This document shows, piece by piece, positions 51,345 through 60,593 of a stretch of 64,000 nt of DNA. Numbering within the stretch: the first letter of the stretch is position 1; each line of letters opens with the position of its first letter. Source of the DNA: Geodermatophilus tzadiensis (GTDB lineage Bacteria; Actinomycetota; Actinomycetes; Mycobacteriales; Geodermatophilaceae); NCBI RefSeq assembly GCF_003002915.1, contig NZ_PVTG01000004.1:248001-312000 (forward strand). Reading direction: 5' to 3'. The notes under the pieces were generated by a model. That model saw only the letters and a program-made list of their open reading frames with translations. It did no database searches and was not told the DNA's origin. Position numbers and translations under genes: made by a program.

Positions 51345-52868
51345 ATGGCACACGGCCCCGCCGACAGCGGCGACCTCCACAAGGGACTCAAGCAGCGCCA
51401 CCTCACGATGATCGCGATCGGCGGTGTCATCGGCGCGGGCCTGTTCGTCGGCTCGGGGGCGATCATCGGCGAGGTCGGACCGGCGGCGTTCCTCACCTAC
51501 GCCCTCACCGGCGTCCTGATCGTCATGGTCATGCGGATGCTCGGGGAGATGGCGGTGGCCAACCCCTCGACCGGGTCCTTCGCCGACTACGCCCGGCAGT
51601 CGCTCGGCGGCTGGGCCGGCTTCAGCGTGGGCTGGCTGTACTGGTACTTCTGGGTCATCGTCGTCGGCTTCGAGGCCGTGGCCGGGGCGGCGATCCTGCA
51701 GCGCTGGCTGCCCGACGTCCCGCTGTGGGTGATGGCGCTCGTCCTGATGGTGCTCATGACGGCCACCAACCTGTTCTCCGTGGCCTCCTACGGGGAGTTC
51801 GAGTACTGGTTCGCCGGCGTCAAGGTCGCCGCGATCGTCGCGTTCATCGCCCTCGGCTCGCTGTTCGTCCTGGGGCTGTGGCCGGGCCGCGACCTGGACT
51901 TCTCCAACCTCACCGAGCACGGCGGCCTGTTCCCCAACGGCGCCGGCACGCTCGTCTCGGGCATCGTCATCGTGGTCTTCTCGATGGTCGGCGCCGAGAT
52001 CGCCACCATCGCCGCCGCCGAGTCCGCCGAGCCGGAGCGCGGCATCGCGCGGGCGACGAACTCCGTGGTCTTCCGGATCCTGATCTTCTACGTCGGCTCG
52101 ATCTTCCTGCTGGCCACCATCCTGCCGTGGAACTCCACGGAGCTCGGGGACTCGCCGTACGTGTCCGCGATGGAGGAGATGGGGATCCCGGCGGCGGCCG
52201 ACATCATGAACGCGGTCGTGCTCACCGCCGTCCTGTCCTGCCTGAACTCCGGCCTGTACACGGCCTCGCGGATGCTGTTCGTGCTCGCCGCCCGGCACGA
52301 GGCACCGGGCCGGATGCTCAGGATCAACCGGCGGGGCGTCCCCGCGTGGGCGATCCTCGCGTCCAGCGTCGTCGGGTTCCTCTGCGTGATCGCCGCCTAC
52401 GTCTCGCCGGACACCGTGTTCCTGTTCCTGCTCAACTCCTCCGGCGCGATCATCCTGTTCGTCTACCTGCTGATCACCCTCTCGCAGCTGCGGATGCGGC
52501 CGACGATCCCGCCGGAGCGGCTGCGGGTGAAGATGTGGGCCTACCCCGTGCTGACCCTGCTCACCGCGGCCGCGATCGTCGCGATCCTCGTGCAGATGGG
52601 CGTCCGGGACAGCACCCGCTCGCAGCTCCTGCTCAGCCTGCTCGCCTGGGCGCTGGTGCTCGTCGCCTACGCCGTCCGGCGCAGGGTCATCGGTGCGGCC
52701 CACCTGACCGAGGAGGGGATCGCCGCGGAGACCCGCGCCGACCGGTGGATGCACGAGCACGGCGCCGTCGTCGACGCCGAGGTGGACGCCGCCGTGGGGG
52801 AGGGCCGGCTCGACCCCCGCGTCATCCGGCGGATGGACGAGGAGGGCTATCCCAACGAGGCGCCCTGA
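51345..52868 (+). CDS. Amino-acid permease, APC superfamily (GabP-like)
   Basis: A 507-residue, 12-helix amino-acid permease of the AAT group. The first helix carries HLTMIAIGGVIGAGLFVGSG, the classical substrate-binding unwound segment (GxxIGxGLFxGxG), and AGAAILQRWLPD and EIATIAAAESAEPERGIARA follow as in GABA/aromatic permeases. GAGGGAG lies 6 bases before the ATG. The last 60 residues are a cytoplasmic, acidic tail. Substrate is unresolved; GABA, proline or aromatic amino acids are all possible. Convergent with the ThrE-like gene, 9 bases apart. Confidence 0.9.
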   Translation: MAHGPADSGDLHKGLKQRHLTMIAIGGVIGAGLFVGSGAIIGEVGPAAFLTYALTGVLIVMVMRMLGEMAVANPSTGSFADYARQSLGGWAGFSVGWLYWYFWVIVVGFEAVAGAAILQRWLPDVPLWVMALVLMVLMTATNLFSVASYGEFEYWFAGVKVAAIVAFIALGSLFVLGLWPGRDLDFSNLTEHGGLFPNGAGTLVSGIVIVVFSMVGAEIATIAAAESAEPERGIARATNSVVFRILIFYVGSIFLLATILPWNSTELGDSPYVSAMEEMGIPAAADIMNAVVLTAVLSCLNSGLYTASRMLFVLAARHEAPGRMLRINRRGVPAWAILASSVVGFLCVIAAYVSPDTVFLFLLNSSGAIILFVYLLITLSQLRMRPTIPPERLRVKMWAYPVLTLLTAAAIVAILVQMGVRDSTRSQLLLSLLAWALVLVAYAVRRRVIGAAHLTEEGIAAETRADRWMHEHGAVVDAEVDAAVGEGRLDPRVIRRMDEEGYPNEAP

Positions 52869-52877
52869 CCGGCGTGG

Positions 52878-54281
52878 TCAGTCGGTGGTCATCGCCCGGC
52901 GGCGGACGCGGAGGTCGTAGCGGTCCCGCCGCGCACCGACGGGCCGGCCGAGGTACTCGCCCAGCGTGACGCCGGCGGCCAGGGCGAGCCCGACCGCCGC
53001 GGCCCCGACGAGGGCGGCGAGCCCGCCCTGGACGTCGGAGTCCACGACGATCGCGAACAGGCCCTGGTAGATCGTCAGGCCCGGCAGCAGCGGGACGATG
53101 CCGCACACCGCGACGAGCAGCGGCGGGACGCGGAGCCGGTCGGTCAGCACCTCCCCGCAGAACCCGAGGACGACGGCCGCGACCCCGCTGGCCACCGCGG
53201 GACCGGTCCCCAGGTCCCCGGCCGCCCACGTCGTCGCCCACGCGAGCGCCCCGGCGACCGCGGCGAGGACGACGGCGCGCGGCCGGGCGTGGCAGCCCAG
53301 TGCCCAGGAGCCGGCGATCCCGGCCGACGCGGCCAGCGCGACGCCGAACGGCACGGCGCCCGGCGAGGGGTCCACGACGGTGAGCGGGAGGTCCGCGCGC
53401 CGGGCGACGTCCAGCACGCCGGCGATGCCCACGACGATGCCGGCGGTCAGCGTCAGCACCTCGAAGGCCCGGGCCGCGGCGGTCACCGGGAACCCGCTGA
53501 TCGCGTCCTCCGCGGCACCCACCAGGGACAACCCGGCGAGCAGCACGACGATGCCGGCCGCGACCACCAGTGAGCTGCGCACGTCGACGTCCCCGGCGAG
53601 GAGGAGGACGGCGACACCCGTCGCGAGCGCGGCGCCGGCCGCCTGCTGGAAGAACAGCGGCAGGCTGCGCCGGTTGAGCACCCGCATGACCTGCTCGATC
53701 AGCGCGGTGGTCAGCGCACCGACGAGGGCCTCCGCCCACCCGCCGCCGAGCAGGACCGCGAGCGAACCGGCGACACCGGCCCAGCCCAGCGTGCTGACGC
53801 TGCGGCGGTACGTGGGCGGCGCCGACACGGTCCCGTCCAGCCGGCGGTGCGCCTCCTCGACGTCGAGCTGGCCCGTGCCGACCGCACGGGCCAGGTCGGT
53901 GATCCCCTGCAGCCGCGTGTAGTCCAGCCGGCTCGTGCGCACGGTCCGCATCGCGGTGAGCGGCACCGCGTTCTCCCGGTCGTAGCTGACCGTGATCGAC
54001 GTGAAGGTGACGTCGACCTGGCAGTTCGTCAGCCCGTAGCCCGCGGCCACCCGCAGCACCGTCGCGGTCACGTCGGCCGCGCCGGCGCCGACGGCCAGCA
54101 TCGCCGCCCCGATGCGCAGCGCCAGGCCGAGCGCGGCGTGCGCGGTGAGGTCGTCCATCCGGCTGGGCTGCGCCCGCAGGCCGATCGGCGCGGTGGGCGG
54201 GGAGCTCCCCGCGATGGCCCGCCACGCCCGCTCCGGGATGCGCGCGTAGGCCGAGCGGCGGGACCGGGGACGGGCGGACAC
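52878..54281 (-). CDS. Threonine/serine exporter, ThrE-like
   Basis: A 467-residue membrane protein. The N-terminal soluble domain (about 45-160; LRIGAAMLAVGAGAADVTATVLRVA, in part, and CQVDVTFTSITVSY) and the following ten hydrophobic segments match the two-part Corynebacterium ThrE architecture (ThrE/DUF1212 then DUF3815 halves fused). It exports threonine and serine by proton motive force in the characterised protein. The start is the GTG at 54281; the first 40 residues are variable. It is next to an amino-acid importer of opposite orientation. Confidence 0.85.
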   Translation of the reverse strand: MSARPRSRRSAYARIPERAWRAIAGSSPPTAPIGLRAQPSRMDDLTAHAALGLALRIGAAMLAVGAGAADVTATVLRVAAGYGLTNCQVDVTFTSITVSYDRENAVPLTAMRTVRTSRLDYTRLQGITDLARAVGTGQLDVEEAHRRLDGTVSAPPTYRRSVSTLGWAGVAGSLAVLLGGGWAEALVGALTTALIEQVMRVLNRRSLPLFFQQAAGAALATGVAVLLLAGDVDVRSSLVVAAGIVVLLAGLSLVGAAEDAISGFPVTAAARAFEVLTLTAGIVVGIAGVLDVARRADLPLTVVDPSPGAVPFGVALAASAGIAGSWALGCHARPRAVVLAAVAGALAWATTWAAGDLGTGPAVASGVAAVVLGFCGEVLTDRLRVPPLLVAVCGIVPLLPGLTIYQGLFAIVVDSDVQGGLAALVGAAAVGLALAAGVTLGEYLGRPVGARRDRYDLRVRRRAMTTD

Positions 54282-54318
54282 GCCCTCAGGCTAGGTCGGT
54301 CCCCTCCGGCTCATCGGT

Positions 54319-54339
54319 CGTCCCTCGGGCCCAGGGACG
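54319..54339. promoter_or_regulatory. Inverted repeat between divergent exporter and SDR genes
   Basis: CGTCCCT and AGGGACG flank CGGGCCC, 38 bp from the ThrE-like start and 52 bp from the SDR start. Symmetry and location suggest an operator, but no regulator gene is adjacent, so this is tentative. Confidence 0.3.
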
Positions 54340-54390
54340 GCGCGGTGCGGTCGCGGGCGCCGTCGGGTGGTCGCTGGCAGGGTGGACGGC

Positions 54391-55299
54391 ATGGCCGCCT
54401 CCTCTCCCGTCGTCGTGGTGACCGGTGCGAACGGGCTGGTGGGCGCCGCGGTCTGCCGGGCGCTCGTCGAGCGGTCGGCCCGGGTGCGCGCCGTCGTCCG
54501 GCGCGCCGGCAGCGCGCCCGCGCTCGACGGGGTCACCGAGCACGTCGGCGACTTCGCCGACGAGGCCCTCGCCCGCGCGGTGACCCGGGGCGCCGACGCG
54601 GTCGTCACGACGGTGCACCCGATGGGCTCGTCCCGCGAGGTGCAGCACCGGGTGGGCGCGGAGGGGACACCGGTCCTCGCCCGGGCGGCCCGGGACGCCG
54701 GCGTCGCCCGCCTCGTGCACCTGTCCACGGCCGGGGTCTACGACCGCTCCGCCGGTGTGGGGGACGTCGCCGAGGACGGTGCCCTCCTGCCCGGGGGCAG
54801 CGGCGACTACCCCGACACCAAGAACGCCACCGACGCCGCGCTGGCGCGGGTCGGCGGGCTCACGACCGTGCTGGTCCGCCCGCCGGCGGTCCTGGGCGCC
54901 GGCGACACGTCGGTGTGGAACACGCTGCGGCCGCGGGAGGTCCGCGACGGCGAGCGCCGGGCGAACCCGACGGCCACCTGGGCCTGGGTGCACGTCGACG
55001 ACCTGGCGGCCTTCGTCGCGGACGTGGCCACGGGTGCCGTCGCGACCGCCGACGACCCGGAGCGCGGCCCCGTCGCCGGCGGCACGACCCCGGTGATCGT
55101 CGCGGGCGAGCCCGCGACGTGGCGCGACTACCTGGGCGCGGTGACCGACGCGCTGGGTGTCACGCCCGAGTGGACCGACGAGCCCGTGTGGACCGGGCAG
55201 CTGCGCACCGACCGCGCGCGGGCGTGGGGCTGGACCCCGCGGGTGGGCCTCGCGCAGGCCCTCGACGAGCTGCGGCGCGGCCTGACGACGGCTCCGTGA
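54391..55299 (+). CDS. NAD-dependent epimerase/dehydratase-family (extended SDR) protein
   Basis: A 302-residue Rossmann oxidoreductase. The nucleotide motif is VVTGANGLVGAAV, and the catalytic features are intact: serine-threonine in HLSTAGVYDRS and YPDTKNATD giving Y-x-x-x-K. The ATG at 54391 is chosen because the motif starts soon after; a GTG 24 bases upstream is possible. It may act on a sugar nucleotide or a small ketone. Isolated gene, in contrast to the degenerate SDR at 18807. Confidence 0.85.
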   Translation: MAASSPVVVVTGANGLVGAAVCRALVERSARVRAVVRRAGSAPALDGVTEHVGDFADEALARAVTRGADAVVTTVHPMGSSREVQHRVGAEGTPVLARAARDAGVARLVHLSTAGVYDRSAGVGDVAEDGALLPGGSGDYPDTKNATDAALARVGGLTTVLVRPPAVLGAGDTSVWNTLRPREVRDGERRANPTATWAWVHVDDLAAFVADVATGAVATADDPERGPVAGGTTPVIVAGEPATWRDYLGAVTDALGVTPEWTDEPVWTGQLRTDRARAWGWTPRVGLAQALDELRRGLTTAP

Positions 55300-55422
55300 C
55301 GGTCCGGGGATCCCGGGGCCGTTCCGGAGCGAGCGGGCGCCGGGACGACGTCGAGGGCGCAGCGTCCGGCATCGTCGGCGGGCCGAGGACCCGGGACGCC
55401 GTGCGCCGCGGCGCCCCGGCGG

Positions 55423-56601
55423 TCACCAGGTCGGCAGGCTGTCGGGGTACAGCAGCCTGACGACGCCGGCCCAGAGGTCGTCCGCGGGGACGGCCTCGCC
55501 GTCGGCCGCGTTGACCATGACCACCACGCTCGCCTCCTGATCCGGCAGGTGGGTGACCACGTCGCTGTAGCCGAAGATCGAGCCGTTGTGGCCGACCCAG
55601 TCCCCGAGCCGGAGGACGCCGAGGCCGTACTGCACCCGGACGCCGGTCGAGGTGAGCGGCGTCCACTCCTGGCGCAGCCGGGCGGTCTCCGGGGCGAGGC
55701 CGGCCCCGGTCGCCAGCTGCTCGGCGTAGCGGACCATGTCCGGCACGGTGGAGACGACCGCACCGGCGGTGTACGGGACCTCAGGGCTGCTGAGCGTGAC
55801 GTCGCGCGGCTCCGCTCCCGGGGGCGTCGGTGCCAGCTCGCTGTCGGTGTTCACGTAGCCGCGGGCGAAGGGCTCCGGCAGGGCGGCGGTCGTGGGGTAC
55901 GACGTCTCCGGGAGGCCGAGCTCCTCGATCACCGACGTGGTGACCTGCTGCGCCGAGCGGCCGGTGACCCGCTCGAGGACCAGTCCGAGCAGGACGTACT
56001 CCGAGTTGGAGTACACGGTCGCCCGGCCGGGTGGGGTGGCCTCGTCGGCGTGCGCGCGGATGATCTCCAGGACGTCGTACGGGGACCACCCCGGCAGGAG
56101 CGGATCGGCGGCGTACCGCGCCAGGAACTCCTCGTCCGCGACGAAGTCGTACACGCCGCCGCGCATGCCCAGCAGGTGCGCGACGGTGATCTCGTCGCCG
56201 TGGGGGACGTCGGGGACGTACTCGGCCAGGCGGTCGTCGAGGGACAGCCTCCCCTGGTCCACGAGGCGCAGCACGGCCTGGGCGGTGAACGTCTTGGTCA
56301 CGCTGGCGATGCGGTAGTGCACGTCGGGAGTCATCGGGGTGCCCGCGGTGTCCGCGGTCCCGTAGGCCCGCAGGTAGCTCCCCCGGACCGGGTCGGAGAT
56401 GCCCACCACCGCACCGGTGACGCCGTCGGTCAGCGCGGCCCGGGCCAGCTCGTCGACCTGGGCGGCGAGACCCGGGTCGAGGGCCGCGGCCGGGGGATCG
56501 GCGGCCGCGGCCGGGGGAGCGGGGGTGGCGGTGAAGCCGGTCGTCCCGGCTCCGGCGAGCAGGGCGAGTGCCAGGGCGGCGGGGCGCATCCATCGGCGCA
56601 C
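55423..56601 (-). CDS. Secreted serine hydrolase, class C beta-lactamase fold
   Basis: A 392-residue exported hydrolase. A signal peptide covers residues 1-34 (RPAALALALLAGAGTTG, alanine-rich end). Active-site motifs: S-V-T-K in YRIASVTKTFTAQAVL, Y-S-N in ATVYSNSEYVLLGL and H-N-G in DWVGHNGSIFG. Such proteins act as D-aminopeptidases, esterases or DD-carboxypeptidases rather than true beta-lactamases. It follows a paralog (56636-57925) by 34 bases; the pair probably arose by tandem duplication and forms one operon. GGAGGAG precedes the GTG start by about 9 bases. Confidence 0.88.
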   Translation of the reverse strand: MRRWMRPAALALALLAGAGTTGFTATPAPPAAAADPPAAALDPGLAAQVDELARAALTDGVTGAVVGISDPVRGSYLRAYGTADTAGTPMTPDVHYRIASVTKTFTAQAVLRLVDQGRLSLDDRLAEYVPDVPHGDEITVAHLLGMRGGVYDFVADEEFLARYAADPLLPGWSPYDVLEIIRAHADEATPPGRATVYSNSEYVLLGLVLERVTGRSAQQVTTSVIEELGLPETSYPTTAALPEPFARGYVNTDSELAPTPPGAEPRDVTLSSPEVPYTAGAVVSTVPDMVRYAEQLATGAGLAPETARLRQEWTPLTSTGVRVQYGLGVLRLGDWVGHNGSIFGYSDVVTHLPDQEASVVVMVNAADGEAVPADDLWAGVVRLLYPDSLPTW

Positions 56602-56635
56602 GAGGAACAGCTCCTCCCGTGGGGGAACGGTGTGG

Positions 56636-57925
56636 TCATCCGGCGTAGAGCTCGTCGATCACCGCCCGGGCCAGCTCGACGGCCGGGTCCTCGCCGTCGG
56701 GTGCCGGGGCGGTGGAGGTCCAGGTGACGACGGTGATGTCCCGGACCGGGTCGTGACCCATGAAGGAGTTGGTCCCGGGCAGCTCACCGGTGTGCCCGTA
56801 CACGGGCCCGAACCGGGCCAGGCCGAGCCCGTAGCCGGGGCCGGCCGGGTCGTCGGGGTCCACCGGCCGGACGCTGGCGAGCCGCTGCTGCTGCAGCCGC
56901 GGGCTGAGCAGGTCCCCGTCGACCAGTGCCTCGACGTAGTCGGCGAGGTCCGGCGCGGTGGAGATCCCGGCGCCCGCGGTCCACCCCCAGGAGGGGTTGG
57001 TGTCGGTGACGTCCAGGGGCTCGAGGGTGCCGGCGCGGGCCGCGGCCTGGACCTCCGGTGGGAGCACCAGGCTGTCGATGGTCTCCACGTTCGTGCCGAA
57101 GGTGTACATCTGCGGGTGCGGCTCGGGGATCGCGGCGTCGGTGACCGCCGGGAAGGAGGTCTCGCCCAGCCCCAGCGGGTCGAAGAGCCGCTCCTGGAAG
57201 GCCTGCTCCACCGGGACCCCGGTGAGCTGCTCGATGATCAGGCCCAGCAGCACGTAGTTGGTGTTGGAGTACAGGAACCCCTCGCCCGGGGGGAAGGCGG
57301 GGGGCTCGGCGAGGCCGATCGCGAGCAGTTCCTCCGGGTCCCACACCCGGCCGGGGTTGCTGTCCATCTGCTCGTTGAGTTCGAGGTCTTCGGTGTAGTT
57401 GGCCAGGCCGCTGGTCATGTCGAGCAGCTGGGCGATGGTGATGTGCTCCCCGTTGGGCACGTCCGGGCGGTACCGCGACACCGGGTCGTCCAGGCCGATC
57501 CTGCCCTCGTCGACCAGCTGCAGGACCACCGTGGCGGTCCAGGTCTTGGTGTTGCTGCCGACCCGGACGTGGTCGGCGAGCGTGACCGGCTCGGTGCCGT
57601 GCCAGGTCCGGGTGCCCATCGTGGTGGCCCAGTCGCCGAGCTCGGGGGACCGCACGAGGACGACGGCGCCGGTGACCGCCAGGTCCGCCACGAGCCGGTC
57701 GAGCTCGGGCTGGACCGCCGCGGCGTACGCCGGGACCTCCGCCGCCGCCGACGCCGCCGCCGACGCCGCCGTCGCGCCGCCCGGCGACGCGTGCGCCGGG
57801 GCGGGGGCCACGACCAGCACCGCGGCCGCCGTCGTCGCGACCCAGGCGGCCAGCGGACCGGGTGTCCGGCGGGGGCCCCCGCCGGTGTTCCAGCGCAACG
57901 GGAGGGCAGCCGCTCGGCGAGTCAC
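56636..57925 (-). CDS. Secreted serine hydrolase, class C beta-lactamase fold (paralog)
   Basis: A 429-residue protein. The N terminus has a basic stretch and a hydrophobic signal segment AAWVATTAAAVLVVAPAPAHA, followed by a low-complexity alanine-rich stretch from a 12-bp repeat. Motifs: S-N-T-K in VRVGSNTKTWTATVVL, Y-S-N in FLYSNTNYVLLGL and H-T-G in YGHTGELPG. Start GTG 57925 is tentative; a TTG at 57961 is the only longer option. First gene of the tandem pair. The histidine kinase 143 bases away on the other strand may sense the cell-wall state, but that is speculation. Confidence 0.85.
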   Translation of the reverse strand: MTRRAAALPLRWNTGGGPRRTPGPLAAWVATTAAAVLVVAPAPAHASPGGATAASAAASAAAEVPAYAAAVQPELDRLVADLAVTGAVVLVRSPELGDWATTMGTRTWHGTEPVTLADHVRVGSNTKTWTATVVLQLVDEGRIGLDDPVSRYRPDVPNGEHITIAQLLDMTSGLANYTEDLELNEQMDSNPGRVWDPEELLAIGLAEPPAFPPGEGFLYSNTNYVLLGLIIEQLTGVPVEQAFQERLFDPLGLGETSFPAVTDAAIPEPHPQMYTFGTNVETIDSLVLPPEVQAAARAGTLEPLDVTDTNPSWGWTAGAGISTAPDLADYVEALVDGDLLSPRLQQQRLASVRPVDPDDPAGPGYGLGLARFGPVYGHTGELPGTNSFMGHDPVRDITVVTWTSTAPAPDGEDPAVELARAVIDELYAG

Positions 57926-58067
57926 GGAGGCGACCCTGGCGACGTCGGGACGGCCGGGCAAGGGACCGGGGTGGCCCGCTCACCTGGACCTGGGTACAGG
58001 GTCGGGCCGGGGTCGTCGCCGGTGCGACGAGGCACCGAGCGCACGCCGCCGGTGCCATGCTGCACCG

Positions 58068-59825
58068 GTGGCCCGACGGGGAGGTGTCCGATCGCCGCTG
58101 GTCCGGGCGCTGCGGGTGGGCCTGGCGCTGATCGGCGCGTGCGGTGCCGTCGTCGCCGGCATCGAGATCGCCCTGTTCGCCGACCAGCGCGTCGTGCCGT
58201 GGGAGCTGCTCGCGCTGTTCCCGGCCGGGGGGCTCGTCTGGCTGGCCGCGGGTCTGGAGGCGTGGCGGCGCCGGCCGAGCAACCGGACGGGCCCGATCAT
58301 GGTGATCGGGGCGCTGTCGTGGTTCGTGGCGGCTCTCGCCAACACCGCGACGCCCGTCCTGGTGGCGGTCGGGATCGTCCTCGCCACCACCCCGCTCGCC
58401 GTCGTGGTGTGGCTGCTGCACGCCTTCCCGTCCGGCCGCCTCCGCTCGCGCACCTCCCGCCTGACGGTGCTGGGGGCCTTCGGGGTGTCCCTCGTCCTGC
58501 AGGTCCCGGGTTACCTCTTCGACCCGGCTGCCAGCCCGGGCGGGGTGCTCTCCGTCGGTTCCCGGGCGGACCTGCTGCAGGCCGGCACGTGGCTCCAGCG
58601 GGGCGCCGGGATGGTCGTCGTGCTCACGACCGCGGGCGTCCTCGTCAGCCGGCTCCGGACCGCGACGCCCGGCCAGCGGAGGGTCCTGCTGCCGCTGTAC
58701 GCCTACGGGGTCCTGGCGGTCCTGGTGATGCCGCTGGGTCCCCTCCTGGGCCCGTCCGCCGGTCTCTCGGCCACCCAGGTGGCCGTGCTCCAGATCGCGC
58801 TGCTGGCCGGGGTGCCCGTGGCGTTCGCGGCGGCGATGCTGCGCGGCGGGTTCGCGAGGACGGCCGGGGTCCAGGAGCTCGCCGCCTGGCTGGCGTCGTC
58901 CGCCGCCACCCCGGAGCGGCTGGCCGGCGCCCTCGGGCGCGCCCTCGGGGACGCGTCGGTGCAGGTCGTCTACGCGTCGCGGGACGGGCGCGGCTTCCTC
59001 GACGGGAACGGCGCCTGGCTCGATCCGTCGGCACTGGGCGAGCACCGCGGCCTGGTCGGCATCGAGCTCGGGTCGCGACGGATCGGCGCGATCGTCTACG
59101 ACGCGACGGTCGTCGACGACGCCGAGCTGGTCCGGGGGGCGGGCCAGGTGGCCGCCCTCGCGATCGACCACGACCGGTTGACGGCCGAGCTGCGGGCCAG
59201 CCACGCCGACCTGCGGCAGTCGCGTGCCCGCCTCGTCGAGGCGGGCGACCGGGTGCGGCAGCGCATCGCCCAGGACCTGCACGACGGTCTGCAGGTGGAG
59301 CTCGTCCTGCTGGCGCTGGAGGCACAGCGACTGGCTTCCCTCGACGGGTCGGCCGGTCTCCCCGACGCGGCGACGCGCCTCCGTGTCGGCATCGACGGTG
59401 CCGCCCGGCACCTCCGGGGGATCGTGCACGCCCTGATGCCGGCCGCCCTCGTGGAGCGGGGCCTGACCGCGGCGATCGAGGACCTGGTCGACCGCGTGCC
59501 GCTGCCCACCCGGCTGGCGGTGGCCGAGGTCGACGGGCGCCTGCCGGCGACGGTCGAGCGGACGGCCTACTTCGTGGTCGCGGAGGCGCTGACCAACGCG
59601 GTCAAGCACGCCGCGGCCGACACGCTGACCGTCACGCTCGAGCACGCGGCGACGCGGCTCGTCATCGGCGTGACCGACGACGGCGTCGGCGGCGCGACCC
59701 CGGAGGGCGGTGTGGGGCTGCACGGCCTCGCCGACCGGGTCGACGCCCTCGGTGGCCGGTTCACCATCGAGAGCCCGGCCGGCGGGGGCACCCACCTGCT
59801 CGTGGAGCTGCCGTGCGGGTCGTGA
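58068..59825 (+). CDS. Membrane sensor histidine kinase (HisKA_3 type), paralog
   Basis: A 585-residue kinase with about eight hydrophobic segments in residues 12-265, including the RPSNRTGPIMVIG loop shared with the kinase at 43119. A short sensor-like region spans about 275-375. The phospho-histidine is in RIAQDLHDGLQVEL, and the ATPase domain shows EALTNAVKHAAADT and TDDGVGGATPEGGVGLHGL. GTG 58068 has no ribosome site but a weak -10 (CATGCT) 7 bases upstream, so translation may be leaderless. The end overlaps the response regulator by 13 bases. Confidence 0.88.
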   Translation: MARRGGVRSPLVRALRVGLALIGACGAVVAGIEIALFADQRVVPWELLALFPAGGLVWLAAGLEAWRRRPSNRTGPIMVIGALSWFVAALANTATPVLVAVGIVLATTPLAVVVWLLHAFPSGRLRSRTSRLTVLGAFGVSLVLQVPGYLFDPAASPGGVLSVGSRADLLQAGTWLQRGAGMVVVLTTAGVLVSRLRTATPGQRRVLLPLYAYGVLAVLVMPLGPLLGPSAGLSATQVAVLQIALLAGVPVAFAAAMLRGGFARTAGVQELAAWLASSAATPERLAGALGRALGDASVQVVYASRDGRGFLDGNGAWLDPSALGEHRGLVGIELGSRRIGAIVYDATVVDDAELVRGAGQVAALAIDHDRLTAELRASHADLRQSRARLVEAGDRVRQRIAQDLHDGLQVELVLLALEAQRLASLDGSAGLPDAATRLRVGIDGAARHLRGIVHALMPAALVERGLTAAIEDLVDRVPLPTRLAVAEVDGRLPATVERTAYFVVAEALTNAVKHAAADTLTVTLEHAATRLVIGVTDDGVGGATPEGGVGLHGLADRVDALGGRFTIESPAGGGTHLLVELPCGS

Positions 59826-60460
59826 TCGGCGAGGACGAGGCGCTGTTGCGCAGCGGGCTCACGCACGTGGTCCAGGCGGGCGGGTTCGACGTCGTCGCTG
59901 CCGTCGGGGACGCGGACGAGCTGGTCCGCAGCGCGGCGGAGCACGTGCCCGACCTCGTCGTCACCGACATCCGGATGCCGCCCGACCGCAGGGACGCCGG
60001 CCTGCGGGCGGCGGTGCGGATCCGGCGGGAGCACCCCGGGATCGCCGTCCTCGTGCTGTCGCAGCACCTCCAGCGCGCCTACGCCGTCGAGCTGCTGGGC
60101 GACCGCTCGGCGGGCGTCGGGTACCTCCTCAAGCAGCGGATCGCCGACGTCGACGCGTTCACGGAGGACCTCCGCCGCGTCGCCGCCGGGGGCACCGTCC
60201 TCGACCCCGAGGTGGTGGGCCTCGTGGTCGCCCGGGCGCGGGGGCACCACCGCGCGCTCGACCGGCTGACCCCGCGCCAGCAGCAGGTGCTGGCCCTGAT
60301 GTCGGAGGGCCGGACCAACGCGTCGATCGCCCGCACCCTGTCGATCACCGAGCGGGCGGTCGTGCAGCACACGTCCCACATCTACGACGAGCTGGGCCTG
60401 GCGCCCAGCGACGACGACCACCGGCGGGTGCTGGCGGTGATCCGCTACCTCTCGTCCTGA
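59813..60460 (+). CDS. NarL/LuxR-type response regulator, paralog
   Basis: A 215-residue regulator. Receiver: VVIGEDEALLRSGL (acidic pocket), phospho-aspartate in VVTDIRMPPDRRDAG, and lysine in LLKQRIADV. Output: LTPRQQQVLALMSEGRTN and SITERAVVQHTSHIYDELGL, a NarL-type helix-turn-helix. The GTG start lies inside the kinase gene (13-base overlap), so the two are translated together. The MPPxxxDAGL insertion is shared with the regulator at 45434, showing a common origin of both two-component systems. Confidence 0.9.
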   Translation: MRVVIGEDEALLRSGLTHVVQAGGFDVVAAVGDADELVRSAAEHVPDLVVTDIRMPPDRRDAGLRAAVRIRREHPGIAVLVLSQHLQRAYAVELLGDRSAGVGYLLKQRIADVDAFTEDLRRVAAGGTVLDPEVVGLVVARARGHHRALDRLTPRQQQVLALMSEGRTNASIARTLSITERAVVQHTSHIYDELGLAPSDDDHRRVLAVIRYLSS

Positions 60461-60593
60461 GCGGCTCTGCACCCAGGAGGACGGGCAGGTCGCGCGGTGC
60501 AGGCGCGGGACTTCGGGCTGTGGCGTCGTCGGGTCGGCGTGGTCAGGCTCCTGGGCACAGGCTGCACCGGGGACGTCGTCGGGAGGGCGCGGT

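Noticed and set aside
57733-57780. GCC/GAC-rich 12-bp repeat as a regulatory repeat
   Set aside because: It lies within the signal-peptide junction of a serine hydrolase and encodes an Ala/Ser-rich linker; simple slippage explains it.
55423-57925. Beta-lactamase resistance genes
   Set aside because: S-x-x-K, YSN and HxG motifs fit the broad class C serine-hydrolase group; the KTG box of true AmpC is replaced, so resistance should not be claimed.
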